Below are positions 29,102 through 37,723 of a DNA stretch of 64,000 nucleotides, piece after piece. Positions within the stretch are counted from its first letter, which is position 1, and each line of letters opens with the position of its first letter. The notes under the pieces are model-generated. The model saw only the letters and a program-made list of their open reading frames with translations, was not told the DNA's origin and ran no database searches. The translations under genes were made by a program, and so were the position numbers. The stretch spans positions 124,001-188,000 of the forward strand of contig JADJGV010000002.1 of NCBI GenBank assembly GCA_016707895.1, in the 5' to 3' direction. Source of the DNA: Myxococcales bacterium (lineage in GTDB: Bacteria > Myxococcota_A > Polyangia > Haliangiales > Haliangiaceae).

Positions 29102-30097
29102 TCAGGCGAGCGCGAGGTCGGCGTCGTCGATGCCGCGGAGCCAGGTGGCGGCGAGGTTGTCTGGCGCGGGGACGTACCAGCGGGGGCGGACCAGCGACCC
29201 TGGCGGGTACTGGGCCGCGATCTCGGCGGCGATCTCGTCGCTGTCGGTCTTGGCCAGCTTGCGGAGGCGCTCGGAGGCGCGCAGGTAGCGGTCGCGGAAG
29301 GTGGTGTAGGCGGCGAGGAAGCGGTCTCGCACGCGCGCACAGAACGCGTGGCACGCGGGCGCGGGCGAGCGCTCGAGCTTGGTGGCGGGCGTGCCGTCGG
29401 GATCCTCGGCGATCAGGTGAGCCGCGCCGAGGACGGTGGCGCCGGCGTGCTCGGCCTCGATCTCGGCGACCAGGGCAGCGTGCTTGGCGCGGAGCGCGGC
29501 GGCGTCGAGGTCGGCCCAGACGGGCAGCGGCGTGAGCGTGATGGCGACGTCGTGCGCGAGCTCGGCCTCGGGGCGCGGGTTGGGCCGGCGGGCGTTGCGG
29601 CGCCGCTCGTCGAGCGAGCGGTAGACGGCGGGGATGGTCATGTCGCCGAGCAGCGCCGGCGTCGAGCAGGCGCCGGGCCAGTCGCGCGGCGAGGCGACGA
29701 GGTTGGACTTCGGGCCCTGGGCGAGGATGTAGCGGAGGCGCTCGATCTGCGCATCGCCGTCGAGCACGGCGATGACGCTGCCGCGGCGCCCCCAGAAGAC
29801 GCCCTCGCGCCCGCGGAGGTCGTTGAGCTGCCGCGCGATGTTGCCGTGGACGTAGTCGATGAAGAGTGGGAGCTGGTCGGGATCGTCGTCGGCCGAGCAG
29901 AGGTAATGGAGGTGGTTGCTCTGTGCGTCGTACGCGTAGAGGCGGACCGCCGTGTAGAGCGCGAGGGCCTTTCCGAAGACGCCGTCGATGATCGCGCGAC
30001 AGGCCGGGTCGGGGCGCAGCCAGAAGTGGCCGCCCAGCGTCCGGATCGTCACCTCGTACAGCAACTTCGCCAGATACAACCGCTGCCGATGCGCCAT
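29102..30097 (-). CDS. REP-associated tyrosine transposase-like protein (Y1/HUH), intact copy
   Basis: A 331-residue protein. The N-terminal Y1 transposase core has YEVTIRTLGGHFWL, the metal-binding HUH-type motif SNHLHYL (about residues 62-68), HGNIARQLNDLRGREGVFWGRR and LRYILAQGPKSNLVASP. The ~150-residue C-terminal extension is Arg/Ala-rich and helical. RAYT proteins cut and join single-stranded REP hairpins; this is the only complete copy among many fragments here. ATG 30097 fits the family start (MAHRQRLYLAKLLYEV). REP repeats stand at its 3' side and a ~97 bp palindrome at its 5' side, so the whole looks like one mobile unit of about 1.35 kb. Confidence 0.82.
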   Translation of the reverse strand: MAHRQRLYLAKLLYEVTIRTLGGHFWLRPDPACRAIIDGVFGKALALYTAVRLYAYDAQSNHLHYLCSADDDPDQLPLFIDYVHGNIARQLNDLRGREGVFWGRRGSVIAVLDGDAQIERLRYILAQGPKSNLVASPRDWPGACSTPALLGDMTIPAVYRSLDERRRNARRPNPRPEAELAHDVAITLTPLPVWADLDAAALRAKHAALVAEIEAEHAGATVLGAAHLIAEDPDGTPATKLERSPAPACHAFCARVRDRFLAAYTTFRDRYLRASERLRKLAKTDSDEIAAEIAAQYPPGSLVRPRWYVPAPDNLAATWLRGIDDADLALA

Positions 30098-30130
30098 CTG
30101 CCACTCCCGGTCGACGCCCACCGCGGGCGC

Positions 30131-30227
30131 TGACCGGGCTATCGACCAGGCCGCGCGGCGGTTGCCGGCGTGCGGGCAGTACGAATTCGCGCAACCACAC
30201 GGCGGGCCGGTCGATAGCCGCGCCATG
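30131..30227 (+). repeat. ~97 bp imperfect palindrome at the 5' side of the RAYT gene
   Basis: GACCGGGCTATCGACC at the left and GGTCGATAGCC at the right are inverted arms around a centre containing ACGAATTCGCGCA. A sister palindrome with the same arms and centre lies at 59611-59711, and half-copies lie at about 37906-37940 and 43180-43209. Confidence 0.75.
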
Positions 30228-30313
30228 ACGAGGACGGCATCGGCCCGATCGGCGCGCGCGGGGGCCAACCGCGGTCCGGCGGCTCCATCGAGCTCATGCT
30301 GGAGCCGGTCGCC

Positions 30314-32884
30314 ATGAATCGGCGCCAACGCCCTCGCGCCGCAGAGGAAGACCAGGGCGAGCAGGCTGGGGCGCCGGGGCCGGCTCCGGGGCGCGGTCCG
30401 GCGGCGCGCGGTCAGGTGCGGCGCGCGCAGGCGGCGTCCGGCGGACCGGGGCCGTCCGCCGGACCGGCGGCGATCGACGCCGAGTCCGCGTTCGCTTGGG
30501 GCGATGAACCGGCTCAGCCCACACTCAGCGATGTCGCGACCGAGGCGGTCGATGGCAAGAGCGCCGGCCAGGCGGTGGATGCAGCGGTCGCAAGCCGGGT
30601 GGGAGGCTACCTCGGGGTCGACCTCGGGGCAGTGCGTGTTCACGCCGACCCGCACGCGGAGGCGGCAAGCGCGGCGCTTGGTGCGCGAGCGTTCGCCCAC
30701 GGGCCCGATGTGTTCCTGGGCCGCGGTGAGTCGCCCACCGACCTCGGCCTGATGGCCCACGAGTTGACCCACGTCGCTCAGCAGGGCGCGGCCGGCCGGG
30801 CGTCGCCCGCGCGCAAGGTCGATGTCGGCCCGGCCGATAGCCCCGCTGAGCGCGAGGCTGACGAGGTCGCGTCAGCGGTCGTCCGCGGCGCGGCACCGAC
30901 GGCGAGGCTGGTGGATGGCGGTCACGTCACCCTGGGACAGATGACGCGAGGGTCGTTCCTTGCTCAGTTGCGTGAGGCCGTCACCGAGGCCGCCGACGCC
31001 GAGCTTGGGCCAGAGTTCTCGGCCGTCGGGTGCCCCTATATCGACATCTACTTCCAGCGGTACGCCAACCGGTCCAGCGCTGACATCGAGGCTGTGCTGC
31101 GCCGTTTCGCGCCCGGCGTACGAGAGGTCACCAGCGCCGCAGCGATGATCCCGATCATCGTGGAGCGTGTCCGCGCCGGCGTGCGCACGTGGCGTGACAC
31201 GGGTGCGGCACCACCGGAGGTCGCGGCGATGGAGCCCGCCGCGGCGGGGGGCCCCACACCGGCCCAGGCCCTGCGAGCACCGGATGGCCGCGAGACCCTG
31301 TCCTCGTTGGAGGCCGAACTCGGCGCCGGCCAACCGCTCGACCCAGGCAACGCCCAGCGCATGAGCCTGGCGCTCGGCGCGGACGTCGGAGACGCGCGAA
31401 TCCACACGGGGCCGGTAGCGGCTGCGAAAGCCGCCGAGGCCGGTGCGGTCGCGTTCGCTGCCGGTCCGCATGTCGTGCTGGGAGCTGGCGCGCCGGGGGT
31501 CGGCACGGTCGAGGGCGATGCGCTGCTTGCCCATGAACTGGCGCATACCGCGCAGCAGGCCCAAGCGGCGCGGGACCCGGCCGCGCGCCGCGCGCCACTT
31601 GAGGGAGAGCACGCTGGTCACGAGGAGCACGCCGACGAGGCCGCCGCGGGGGCGATGGCCTCGCTGCATGGGGGCAGATCGGGATCGATCGCGCAGCGGT
31701 TTAGCAAGTGGGTCGCGTCGGGGTTGCGCCTGCAGCGGTGCGCGAACGCTGGGCCGTCGAGGTCGGCGACGGTGGAGCAGTTCATGCGGCGACGCATGGC
31801 GGTCAAGAACCACATGCCCAGCACCGGGCTCGGCGCCTTCGACGTAGAATACAAACCCGGCGAGGGGGCGCTGAACATCACGGTCCGCATGTCCTTCGAT
31901 CCGCGAGACTCGAAGGACGGCACGGCAGTCTGGGGACCAGGCGAAGCAGCGGGATGGCAGGCGCAGTACCAGCAGCTCGTGCAGACTCGGTGGAGCAGCG
32001 CAGAGACCGGTCACCTGATGCGCTGTACGCGCCCTGGATGGGACGTGCTCGTGGCGAGGCCAGTCGTCCATGTCGAGTGGGTCGATCCGGACGCGGACCC
32101 GCACTTCAAGCTCGTCGTGACGAAGGGACAGCTCGAGGCAGATGTTCGTCCGCCGAAGGGCACGGCACCGACGGGCGACGGCCGCGCTAACACCAAGCAG
32201 ATCGCCGGGCGTGCCTCCTTGGGCGACACCCACGTAGAGACGATGACTAGCGCGGGGGTCCCAGCGGAGAAAGCAGCAGCGACGACGCAGCGTCAGATCG
32301 CGAGCGCTGTGCCGTCGCCGCTCCAGTTTCGCGAGGACCAAGCCGACCTGCTCCCCGAACAGGTTGCCCCAGTCGCAGCCCTTGGCGACACTCTGGCCAT
32401 GGTGCATGAGCCACCGATCGAAGTCGAGTTGCGCGCGCGGCCTGCAAAGACCGAAGCTGACGGCCTGGCGCAGGCTCGTACGGCATCGGTCGCGGCCGCG
32501 CTCCGTTCGTCACGGGACCCGGGTCACGGAGTCACACGAACGATCGGCGGCGAAGGCGGCCGCACAGTCGAGATTCACCTCACGGCGACTCCATCTCAGC
32601 AGCGATTCAGCGGTGGCATGCACGAGACGGGGCACATGCTGGGTCTCGACGAGGAATACTCAGAGGACAGCAACCCGTATCGGGCGGCGCACTACGCCCT
32701 GGTCGAGGAGGCCATGGGTGGCAACGTGGCGAAGGCCTTCGTTTCACGAAAGGCGGGCGACTTCTCGGGCGGCGTGATGGGCAGCGGGCTCGAAGTGAGG
32801 CCCTATCACTACGTCACGTTCTGGGAGGCGCTTGGCCGGATCACGGAGCCCGATCTTTCGCGCGCCGCTTGGAGGATCGAATGA
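30314..32884 (+). CDS. DUF4157 (eCIS-core) protein with metalloprotease motif, candidate injected effector
   Basis: An 856-residue protein. Two DUF4157 copies are present: about residues 98-165 (VRVHADPHAEAAS...LMAHELTHVAQQ) and about 345-420 (ARIHTGP...LLAHELAHTAQQ). This domain marks cargo of extracellular contractile injection systems. A middle domain (about 490-640) of unknown type follows, then an OmpA-like segment (FREDQADLLPEQ...VEIHLT) and HETGHMLGLDEEY (about 769-781), a HExxHxxGxxD zinc-protease motif. So it is probably a protease effector. No signal peptide is seen. The start could be ATG 30296 or 30314. The stop overlaps the lipoprotein gene (ATGA). No injection-machine genes are in the window. 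Confidence 0.75.
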   Translation: MNRRQRPRAAEEDQGEQAGAPGPAPGRGPAARGQVRRAQAASGGPGPSAGPAAIDAESAFAWGDEPAQPTLSDVATEAVDGKSAGQAVDAAVASRVGGYLGVDLGAVRVHADPHAEAASAALGARAFAHGPDVFLGRGESPTDLGLMAHELTHVAQQGAAGRASPARKVDVGPADSPAEREADEVASAVVRGAAPTARLVDGGHVTLGQMTRGSFLAQLREAVTEAADAELGPEFSAVGCPYIDIYFQRYANRSSADIEAVLRRFAPGVREVTSAAAMIPIIVERVRAGVRTWRDTGAAPPEVAAMEPAAAGGPTPAQALRAPDGRETLSSLEAELGAGQPLDPGNAQRMSLALGADVGDARIHTGPVAAAKAAEAGAVAFAAGPHVVLGAGAPGVGTVEGDALLAHELAHTAQQAQAARDPAARRAPLEGEHAGHEEHADEAAAGAMASLHGGRSGSIAQRFSKWVASGLRLQRCANAGPSRSATVEQFMRRRMAVKNHMPSTGLGAFDVEYKPGEGALNITVRMSFDPRDSKDGTAVWGPGEAAGWQAQYQQLVQTRWSSAETGHLMRCTRPGWDVLVARPVVHVEWVDPDADPHFKLVVTKGQLEADVRPPKGTAPTGDGRANTKQIAGRASLGDTHVETMTSAGVPAEKAAATTQRQIASAVPSPLQFREDQADLLPEQVAPVAALGDTLAMVHEPPIEVELRARPAKTEADGLAQARTASVAAALRSSRDPGHGVTRTIGGEGGRTVEIHLTATPSQQRFSGGMHETGHMLGLDEEYSEDSNPYRAAHYALVEEAMGGNVAKAFVSRKAGDFSGGVMGSGLEVRPYHYVTFWEALGRITEPDLSRAAWRIE

Positions 32885-33384
32885 CGCGTGGCCTCGCGGC
32901 GCTGGTCGTCGTGGCTGCATGTGGTGGGCACGCGCGACACGAACAAGCGGCGCCGCCTGGGCTGGTCCCCGTCGACTTGGTGCGGGTACCGCCGGGCGTG
33001 GATGTCACGGCGTCGGCGCGGATGTGGATCCGGTACCAGGAGGTCTCGAACCAGCCATGTAGCTCTGCGGTGCGCGTGATGATCGACGTGACCGGAGTCG
33101 TCGCCACGATCATCGAGCGCGCGTACGACTGCACGGGCGAGATCGCCCCAGCCTACCAGCAGGCGCGCGTGCTCTCGGACAGTGAGATGCGGACGCTGCG
33201 CGAGGCGATCGACGCGACCGGACTGTGGAAGTTCGCGCCCGCATACAAGAGCGCCGAACCGGTCAACGACGGCGTGTTCACGCGGCTCGAGGTCCGCGAC
33301 GGCGATCGCGCCCGCGCGGTCGACTACCAGCAGGTGGACGACCCGCGGCTAGATTCCGTTCGGGCGATCATCCTTCGACGCTGA
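32881..33384 (+). CDS. Lipoprotein coupled to the DUF4157 protease, possible immunity or partner protein
   Basis: A 167-residue lipoprotein (signal MTRGLAALVVVAAC). Its mature part has VRVMIDVTGVVATIIERAYDCTGEIA and a C-terminal half ending VRAIILRR; no known family. ATG 32881 overlaps the effector stop, a layout typical of effector-immunity or effector-partner pairs. The 3' end overlaps the convergent Lgt-like gene by 17 bases. A near-identical copy of the last 95 residues, without the start, lies at 48155-48442. Confidence 0.6.
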   Translation: MTRGLAALVVVAACGGHARHEQAAPPGLVPVDLVRVPPGVDVTASARMWIRYQEVSNQPCSSAVRVMIDVTGVVATIIERAYDCTGEIAPAYQQARVLSDSEMRTLREAIDATGLWKFAPAYKSAEPVNDGVFTRLEVRDGDRARAVDYQQVDDPRLDSVRAIILRR

Positions 33385-34486
33385 GCAGCAGATGAAACAG
33401 GCCCGCCGTCTTGCCGGGCACAACCTCGCAAGAGGCCCACGGGTGCCCGAGTTGCGCCGCCACCCGCGTGAGCGCCCGTGCGTCGATACGCCGGCCTGGC
33501 CGGGTCACCACCACGTCAGTTCGTCCGTCGGGTAGACGAGCGACGGTGACGCGTACACCGGCGCTCGTCGTGGCTCCGCGCCGATCGATCGCCGCCGCCA
33601 GTTCGTCGACGTGGTGCGCCGTCCCGAGCGTCAGCGCTGGGGCCAGGTCCCAGCGGTCGACGGCGACCAGTCCGCCGCATGCGACCGCGAGCGCGGCGGC
33701 GGCGCCGATGGTCCACCAGGCCGGGTGCAGCGCGGCCGCGAGGCCGGCTGTGGCGGCCGCGGTCCACTGCGCCTCGCTGATGCCAGCGACGATCGGCCGT
33801 GCCGGGTCGCCACGCTCGAACTCGAGCGCGAACCTCGACAGGCCGTAGCCGACCACGTACGTGCACGCCGCGGTCCCCGCCGGGGCGCCGGCACACAGGG
33901 TCGCGACACCGCCGATGGTCGCGGTGAGCGAAGCAGCGGCATCGATGAGCTGTAGCGGTACCAACGGCAGGCCGACCCACCGCGGAGGGAAGCCGGCCGC
34001 GGCGTGGACCGCGCGGTAGCGAACGCCGCGGCGCGCCCGGCGGCCGTAGCAGCAGGCGACGCGAAAGCAGCCGACGCGACCGAGTGCCAGCCCAAGCCCC
34101 ATGCCGAGCGTGGCCAGATCGAACGCGCGCGCCGCGGGGCCGCCAGCGAGCGCGACTGCCGCCACCGTGGTGGCAACCACGGCAATCGTCTGCTGATAGA
34201 AGACGATCCGCTCGTCGCCGAACACCAATTGCGACAGCTTGATCGCCACGAGCATGGTGAGTGGCGGGACCAGCACCAGCATGGCCCTGACCGTCACGTC
34301 GAGCTCGAGCCGGAACGCGAGCGCGGTCACGAGCGCAACACCGGCGAGATAGCCGGCGAACCCGCAGACGAAGTACGCGTTCCAGCGCCGGCGCCCCACC
34401 GTCGGGTGCACGCACCGCGACAGGCCGACGTCTCCGGGCCCGCCCGCCCGGTCCGCCGGCGCCGATCGTCGGGGCCCTTCGTCCAC
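33368..34486 (-). CDS. Prolipoprotein diacylglyceryl transferase (Lgt)-family membrane protein
   Basis: A 372-residue protein with about seven to eight hydrophobic helices. The signature LGRVGCFRVACCYGRR (about residues 135-150) and YGLSRFALEFERGD are those of the GRxGCF...CCYG branch of the Lgt family, not of the housekeeping enzyme (GRxGNFxN). The last 120 residues form a soluble domain (VRVTVARLPDGRTDVVV) absent from ordinary Lgt. The GTG 34486 start is the only one giving a full-length product. It may modify lipoproteins or act on another lipid substrate. A deletion-ridden copy lies at 48426-48725. Confidence 0.6.
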   Translation of the reverse strand: MDEGPRRSAPADRAGGPGDVGLSRCVHPTVGRRRWNAYFVCGFAGYLAGVALVTALAFRLELDVTVRAMLVLVPPLTMLVAIKLSQLVFGDERIVFYQQTIAVVATTVAAVALAGGPAARAFDLATLGMGLGLALGRVGCFRVACCYGRRARRGVRYRAVHAAAGFPPRWVGLPLVPLQLIDAAASLTATIGGVATLCAGAPAGTAACTYVVGYGLSRFALEFERGDPARPIVAGISEAQWTAAATAGLAAALHPAWWTIGAAAALAVACGGLVAVDRWDLAPALTLGTAHHVDELAAAIDRRGATTSAGVRVTVARLPDGRTDVVVTRPGRRIDARALTRVAAQLGHPWASCEVVPGKTAGLFHLLLSVEG

Positions 34487-34703
34487 GCGCGCAGCCTACT
34501 ACGAACCTCGAGGCCCGCGTCTTGCGCGCGCTCGCATGCCGTCATGCTCGCGAAGTCGCTCGCCTTGGTCGGCATCACTCACCAACCGCGCCCGCCGTCA
34601 GTACCACGCGTTGTCGTCGGGTGGTCCCTCGCGCTTGACCTCGCGGAACTCGGGCGTGCCGTCGAAGACGTGCGTGGCGCTCACGCGGCGACTACAATGC
34701 GGC

Positions 34704-35051
34704 GTGGCCTTGTTCGGTCGGATCACGGAGCAGCAAGCTTACGACGGCGTCGTACGTATCAACGATGCCTTCCGAACCAAGCAGCTTCCCGACGCTGCGT
34801 ACGCGTTCTGGGAGGCGCATGGCGTCGTCGTCCAGGCCTGGGTGCTCGCGAGCTTCATGCTGAACGATGAGGGACCTTGCTACTGCGGTAACCTCATCGC
34901 CCCAGACGGGCAGCCGTGGTTCTTTCAGATCGACTTCTCCGACCCGGGCAACTGCTCATGGGAACGAGTCGGCGACCTGCCGCGCGACACTCGGCATGCT
35001 GTGCACATGGCCCTCCTTCTGCGCGACGAGCTCAGCGTGAACGGGACGTGA
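34704..35051 (+). CDS. Hypothetical protein, 115 residues
   Basis: The protein starts MALFGRITEQQAYDGVVRIND from GTG 34704, 5 bases after a -10-like TACAAT (34693-34698), so the mRNA may be leaderless. The middle FMLNDEGPCYCGNLIAPDGQPWFFQIDF looks like a small globular beta domain. No family is recognised. It lies between the Lgt-like gene (divergent) and a REP. Confidence 0.5.
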   Translation: MALFGRITEQQAYDGVVRINDAFRTKQLPDAAYAFWEAHGVVVQAWVLASFMLNDEGPCYCGNLIAPDGQPWFFQIDFSDPGNCSWERVGDLPRDTRHAVHMALLLRDELSVNGT

Positions 35052-35097
35052 AGCGCGCGCGAACTGACGGCTGACGCGGGTGATCGCGGCGCTCGGC

Positions 35098-35150
35098 CGC
35101 GGATCCGGTTGGCCGGGACCCGGCCCTTGAGCTGCCACCCGGTTCTTGGG
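35098..35150 (-). repeat. REP-like repeat, inverted orientation, degenerate
   Basis: GGATCCGGTTGGCCGGGACCCGG, then ACCCGGTTCTTGGG, reads on the minus strand as the usual AACCGGGT unit. It lies where the upstream half of the next gene is missing. Confidence 0.65.
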
Positions 35151-35164
35151 CTCAGCCGTGGAGC

Positions 35165-35479
35165 TTGAAGTCTTCCATGGACACCAGGCCGCGGATGAAC
35201 GACTCGAAGTTCGCCGCCAATGTGTGGCTCCCTTTCAACGTGAACGCCCAAGCGCAGCGTGCCATTTCGGAGCTCAATGGGCCGCGCCTGCGCGCGGCGC
35301 TCAAGGCGATCGAGACCATCGTCGGTCAACCGGGCTACGGCGAGGACACGCGGTTCGCTCACATCGACGGGTACGAGCTGACGAACCACGAGGTGCGCGG
35401 CGAGATCCTCGACCTGCAAGACATGGGCTACGACGAGTCGTGGATCGCCGAGCGCTGGCCGGAACCGGATCCCTTGTAG
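35165..35479 (+). pseudogene. C-terminal fragment of a hypothetical protein family (paralogue of 36006-36674)
   Basis: About 100 residues. From NVWLPFNVN through LNGPRLRAALKAIETIVG, GEDTRFAHIDGYEL and the end LDLQDMGYDESWIAERWPEP it matches the C-terminal 90 residues of the 222-residue paralogue 500 bp downstream. The N-terminal 130 residues are absent and a REP lies just upstream. Starts at 35165 (TTG), 35177 or 35195 could still give a short product. Function unknown. Confidence 0.7.
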
Positions 35480-35554
35480 TGGCTCGCCACCGTCGACACG
35501 CGAAGTCAGCGCCGCCCTCGATCGGAGACGCCACCCGCGGCGCCTCCGCACCAG

Positions 35555-35697
35555 GGCCCTGGCACAGGGGGCCTGGCGGGCCGGGCAGCGAGCAATGGGG
35601 GGGGCGCGTCAGCGCGGGGGCGCACGGGTGGTGCTCATGCGAGCGCGATGTCGGCGCCAAGAACCCCGAGAGCCGGGTCGAAACCGATCGGAGCGCT
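35555..35697 (+). repeat. RAYT 3'-flank remnant (35555-35657) plus REP copy (35658-35697)
   Basis: GGCGGGCCGGGCAGCGAGC, then GGCGCGTCAGCGC and GAGCGCGATGTCGGCG, correspond to the region just beyond the stop of the intact RAYT gene. A REP (AAGAACC...AGCCGGGTCG...CCGATCGGAGCG) follows directly. Confidence 0.65.
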
Positions 35698-35775
35698 GGG
35701 GCCATGAACGGAATCCATCGGCCGCGCTCCCGGTCGCGCTTGCGAGGCGCGGCGACCGCCCGCTATCATCGAGGT

Positions 35776-35870
35776 ATGGCAGGCCTCGCTTCTCAGGAGG
35801 TATGCGATGAACATCGGCGAAGGCTCTGACTACGTCGGAGAGTGGACGTATCACCTGCCCGAATCCGAGC
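35776..35870 (+). pseudogene. 5' remnant of the same hypothetical family, cut by REP insertion
   Basis: After TATCAT (35764-35769) and AGGAGGT (35798-35804), ATG 35807 begins MNIGEGSDYVGEWTYHLPE. It matches MNIGDGSDYVGAWTFLLPK at the start of the intact gene at 36006. The match ends where a REP begins, so only about 20 codons survive. A mini-ORF from ATG 35776 overlaps. Confidence 0.6.
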
Positions 35871-35975
35871 CCCCGATCCGATCGGCTGCCACCCGGCCGG
35901 TGCAGCTCCTGGACGCTCCAGCGCAGAAGAAGACGCTTGCCCCCGATCCGATCGGCTGCCACCCGGCCGGTCGGG
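35870..35975 (-). repeat. Two inverted REP copies (35870-35900, 35940-35975)
   Basis: Both copies read CCCCGATCCGATCGGCTGCC, then ACCCGGCCGG, the reverse complement of the usual unit with a GGCAGCC core. They are direct repeats of each other separated by about 40 bp. Confidence 0.8.
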
Positions 35976-36005
35976 AACCAGGCGAAACGTTCTTGGAGGT
36001 GGCTC

Positions 36006-36674
36006 ATGAATATTGGCGATGGCTCCGACTACGTCGGAGCGTGGACGTTTCTCCTGCCAAAGGTCGCGCCCAGTCAGCCGTCCGCGGAATGGCGACGCAT
36101 CGCGGACATGACGCGGGCCGCGCTATCGCATCTCCTGGACCACGCGTTGCTCCAGTTTCCGCTTGCCGTCACGTCCGAGACACGGGCAGAACGCGAACTG
36201 CAGATCACGACGGCGCTGATCGCCGTGCCGGAGGAACTCGCGCCATGGGTCGAGGTTCTGCGCGAGCGGCAGCAATGGGGCACGCTGGAGATCTCAGGCA
36301 AGTCGATCGTCGAGTCACCGCGGGGCGACCGAGCGCTCGACGGGGTTCTCGGGGTCTCTGTCGCCGTGATGCCGTACGGAAGCTCGATCAGCGTGTGGAC
36401 ACTATCCGACGTGTGGCTTCCGTATGATCTCAATGGGCGGCCGCAGCCGATCGTCTCTGCCTTCAACGGGCCGCGCCTCGAGTCGGCGCTCGCGGAGATC
36501 GAGCGAGCCGTCGGGGTCGCAGCGGTCGGCGAGGACACGCGCTTCGCGCACCGGGACGGCTACACGCTGCGCAACCGCAGGGTGCACGGCAACGTGCACG
36601 GCGACGTCCTGGACTTGCAGGACATGGGCTACGACGAGTCCTGGATCGTCGAGCGATGGCCGGAACCTGAGTGA
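36006..36674 (+). CDS. Hypothetical protein, intact member of a locally repeated family
   Basis: A 222-residue soluble protein with no signal peptide. ATG 36006 has GGAGGT eight bases upstream. The N-terminal 130 residues are helical (HLLDHALLQF, ELAPWVEVLRERQQWG). The C-terminal 90 residues, VWLPYDLNGRPQ...GEDTRFAHRDGY...LQDMGYDESWIVERWPEPE, are shared with the fragment at 35165-35479. No family is recognised. An orphan immunity or regulatory role is possible in this effector-rich region, but nothing shows it. Confidence 0.6.
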   Translation: MNIGDGSDYVGAWTFLLPKVAPSQPSAEWRRIADMTRAALSHLLDHALLQFPLAVTSETRAERELQITTALIAVPEELAPWVEVLRERQQWGTLEISGKSIVESPRGDRALDGVLGVSVAVMPYGSSISVWTLSDVWLPYDLNGRPQPIVSAFNGPRLESALAEIERAVGVAAVGEDTRFAHRDGYTLRNRRVHGNVHGDVLDLQDMGYDESWIVERWPEPE

Positions 36675-36833
36675 AAGTTGTCGTGGGGGCCGGCCGCTAG
36701 GCCCTATGTCGTGTGGGTGGACGCCCCGGCGCAGGCGGTCAGCGGGCGCGGGCGCTTGGACTCCTACTACCTCGAAGTCGGCGGCCCGCGCGCCGGGCCG
36801 CGCCGCGCCGCGGCTCGGGATATGGTGCGGTCC

Positions 36834-37721
36834 GTGAAGCGCACGGTCACCTTGCTCGCTTGCTGGTCGCTGGTCGTCGCGGGTTGCGACAAGAAGAAGT
36901 CGGAGCGCGCCGCCGCCGGCGACCCCGCCGGCGACGAGGGCGCCGCTCCCGCCAGCGACGACCCCGCCGCGCCGTCGGACGAGGGCCTCCGGGTGCCGCA
37001 CGTCGAGGACAAGGTCGGCGACACGGTCACCGAGGTCACCACCCGGATCCGGAAGTTCACCGCCGAGGTCGGCGCCGGCCGGACCGTCGACGTGACGCAG
37101 ACCAGCAAGCAAACGCTGGTCAAGGAGCTCGTTGCGGCCGACGGCGGGGACGGCCGCAAGCTGAAGATCACCTACGCGGAGCTGAGCGATTCGCAGACCG
37201 TGGATGGCAAGACCGAGAACCTGTACGGCCCACTCGACGGCAAGACCTACCTGGTGTGGCGCGCGGGCGGCAAGCTCAAGGTCAGCCGCGAGGACGGCTC
37301 GGCGCCGTCGGCGAAGGAGGCCAAGCAGGTCCGGCAGGACAACGCGAACTTCGGCAAGCCGGATCCGATGGAGGGCTTCGTGTCCAGCCGCACCTGGAAG
37401 GTCGGCCAGCAGGTCGACGCGACCGCCGACGAGCTGGCGACGCTGAGCGCCGGCATGGGCGACGGCCGGAACCACCTCCGCGTCGCCAGCCTGGCGATGA
37501 CCCTGCAGGCTACCGACGGCGTCACCGCGACCTGGGCCACGACCATGGCGATGGTGGTGCGGGACGCCGACGACGACGTGACCATGAACCTGTCCGGCAC
37601 CCTCAAGATCGACGTGCCCCGCAGCCACCTGCTCGAGTTGACGATGCACGGCCCGTTCACCGGCTCCGCCCAGGGTGCGCCGCGCGGCACGGTGTCGATG
37701 AAGACGGTCAACCGGTACTGA
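36834..37721 (+). CDS. Lipoprotein, unknown function
   Basis: A 295-residue lipoprotein with signal VKRTVTLLACWSLVVAGC followed by an Asp/Ala/Pro-rich linker of about 35 residues. A globular domain (about 60-290) has repeated beta patterns such as TVDVTQTSKQTLVKEL, LKITYAELSDSQTV and VTMNLSGTLKID. No family is recognised. GTG 36834 is 7 bases after TATGGT (36821-36826); ATG 36822 is in frame but overlaps that -10. A strong hairpin follows the stop. Confidence 0.6.
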   Translation: MKRTVTLLACWSLVVAGCDKKKSERAAAGDPAGDEGAAPASDDPAAPSDEGLRVPHVEDKVGDTVTEVTTRIRKFTAEVGAGRTVDVTQTSKQTLVKELVAADGGDGRKLKITYAELSDSQTVDGKTENLYGPLDGKTYLVWRAGGKLKVSREDGSAPSAKEAKQVRQDNANFGKPDPMEGFVSSRTWKVGQQVDATADELATLSAGMGDGRNHLRVASLAMTLQATDGVTATWATTMAMVVRDADDDVTMNLSGTLKIDVPRSHLLELTMHGPFTGSAQGAPRGTVSMKTVNRY

Positions 37722-37723
37722 GT

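Noticed and set aside
35807..36427. 206-residue ORF running through the two inverted REPs
   Set aside because: Only the first ~20 codons match a protein; the rest is translated repeat and out-of-frame sequence of the 36006 gene.
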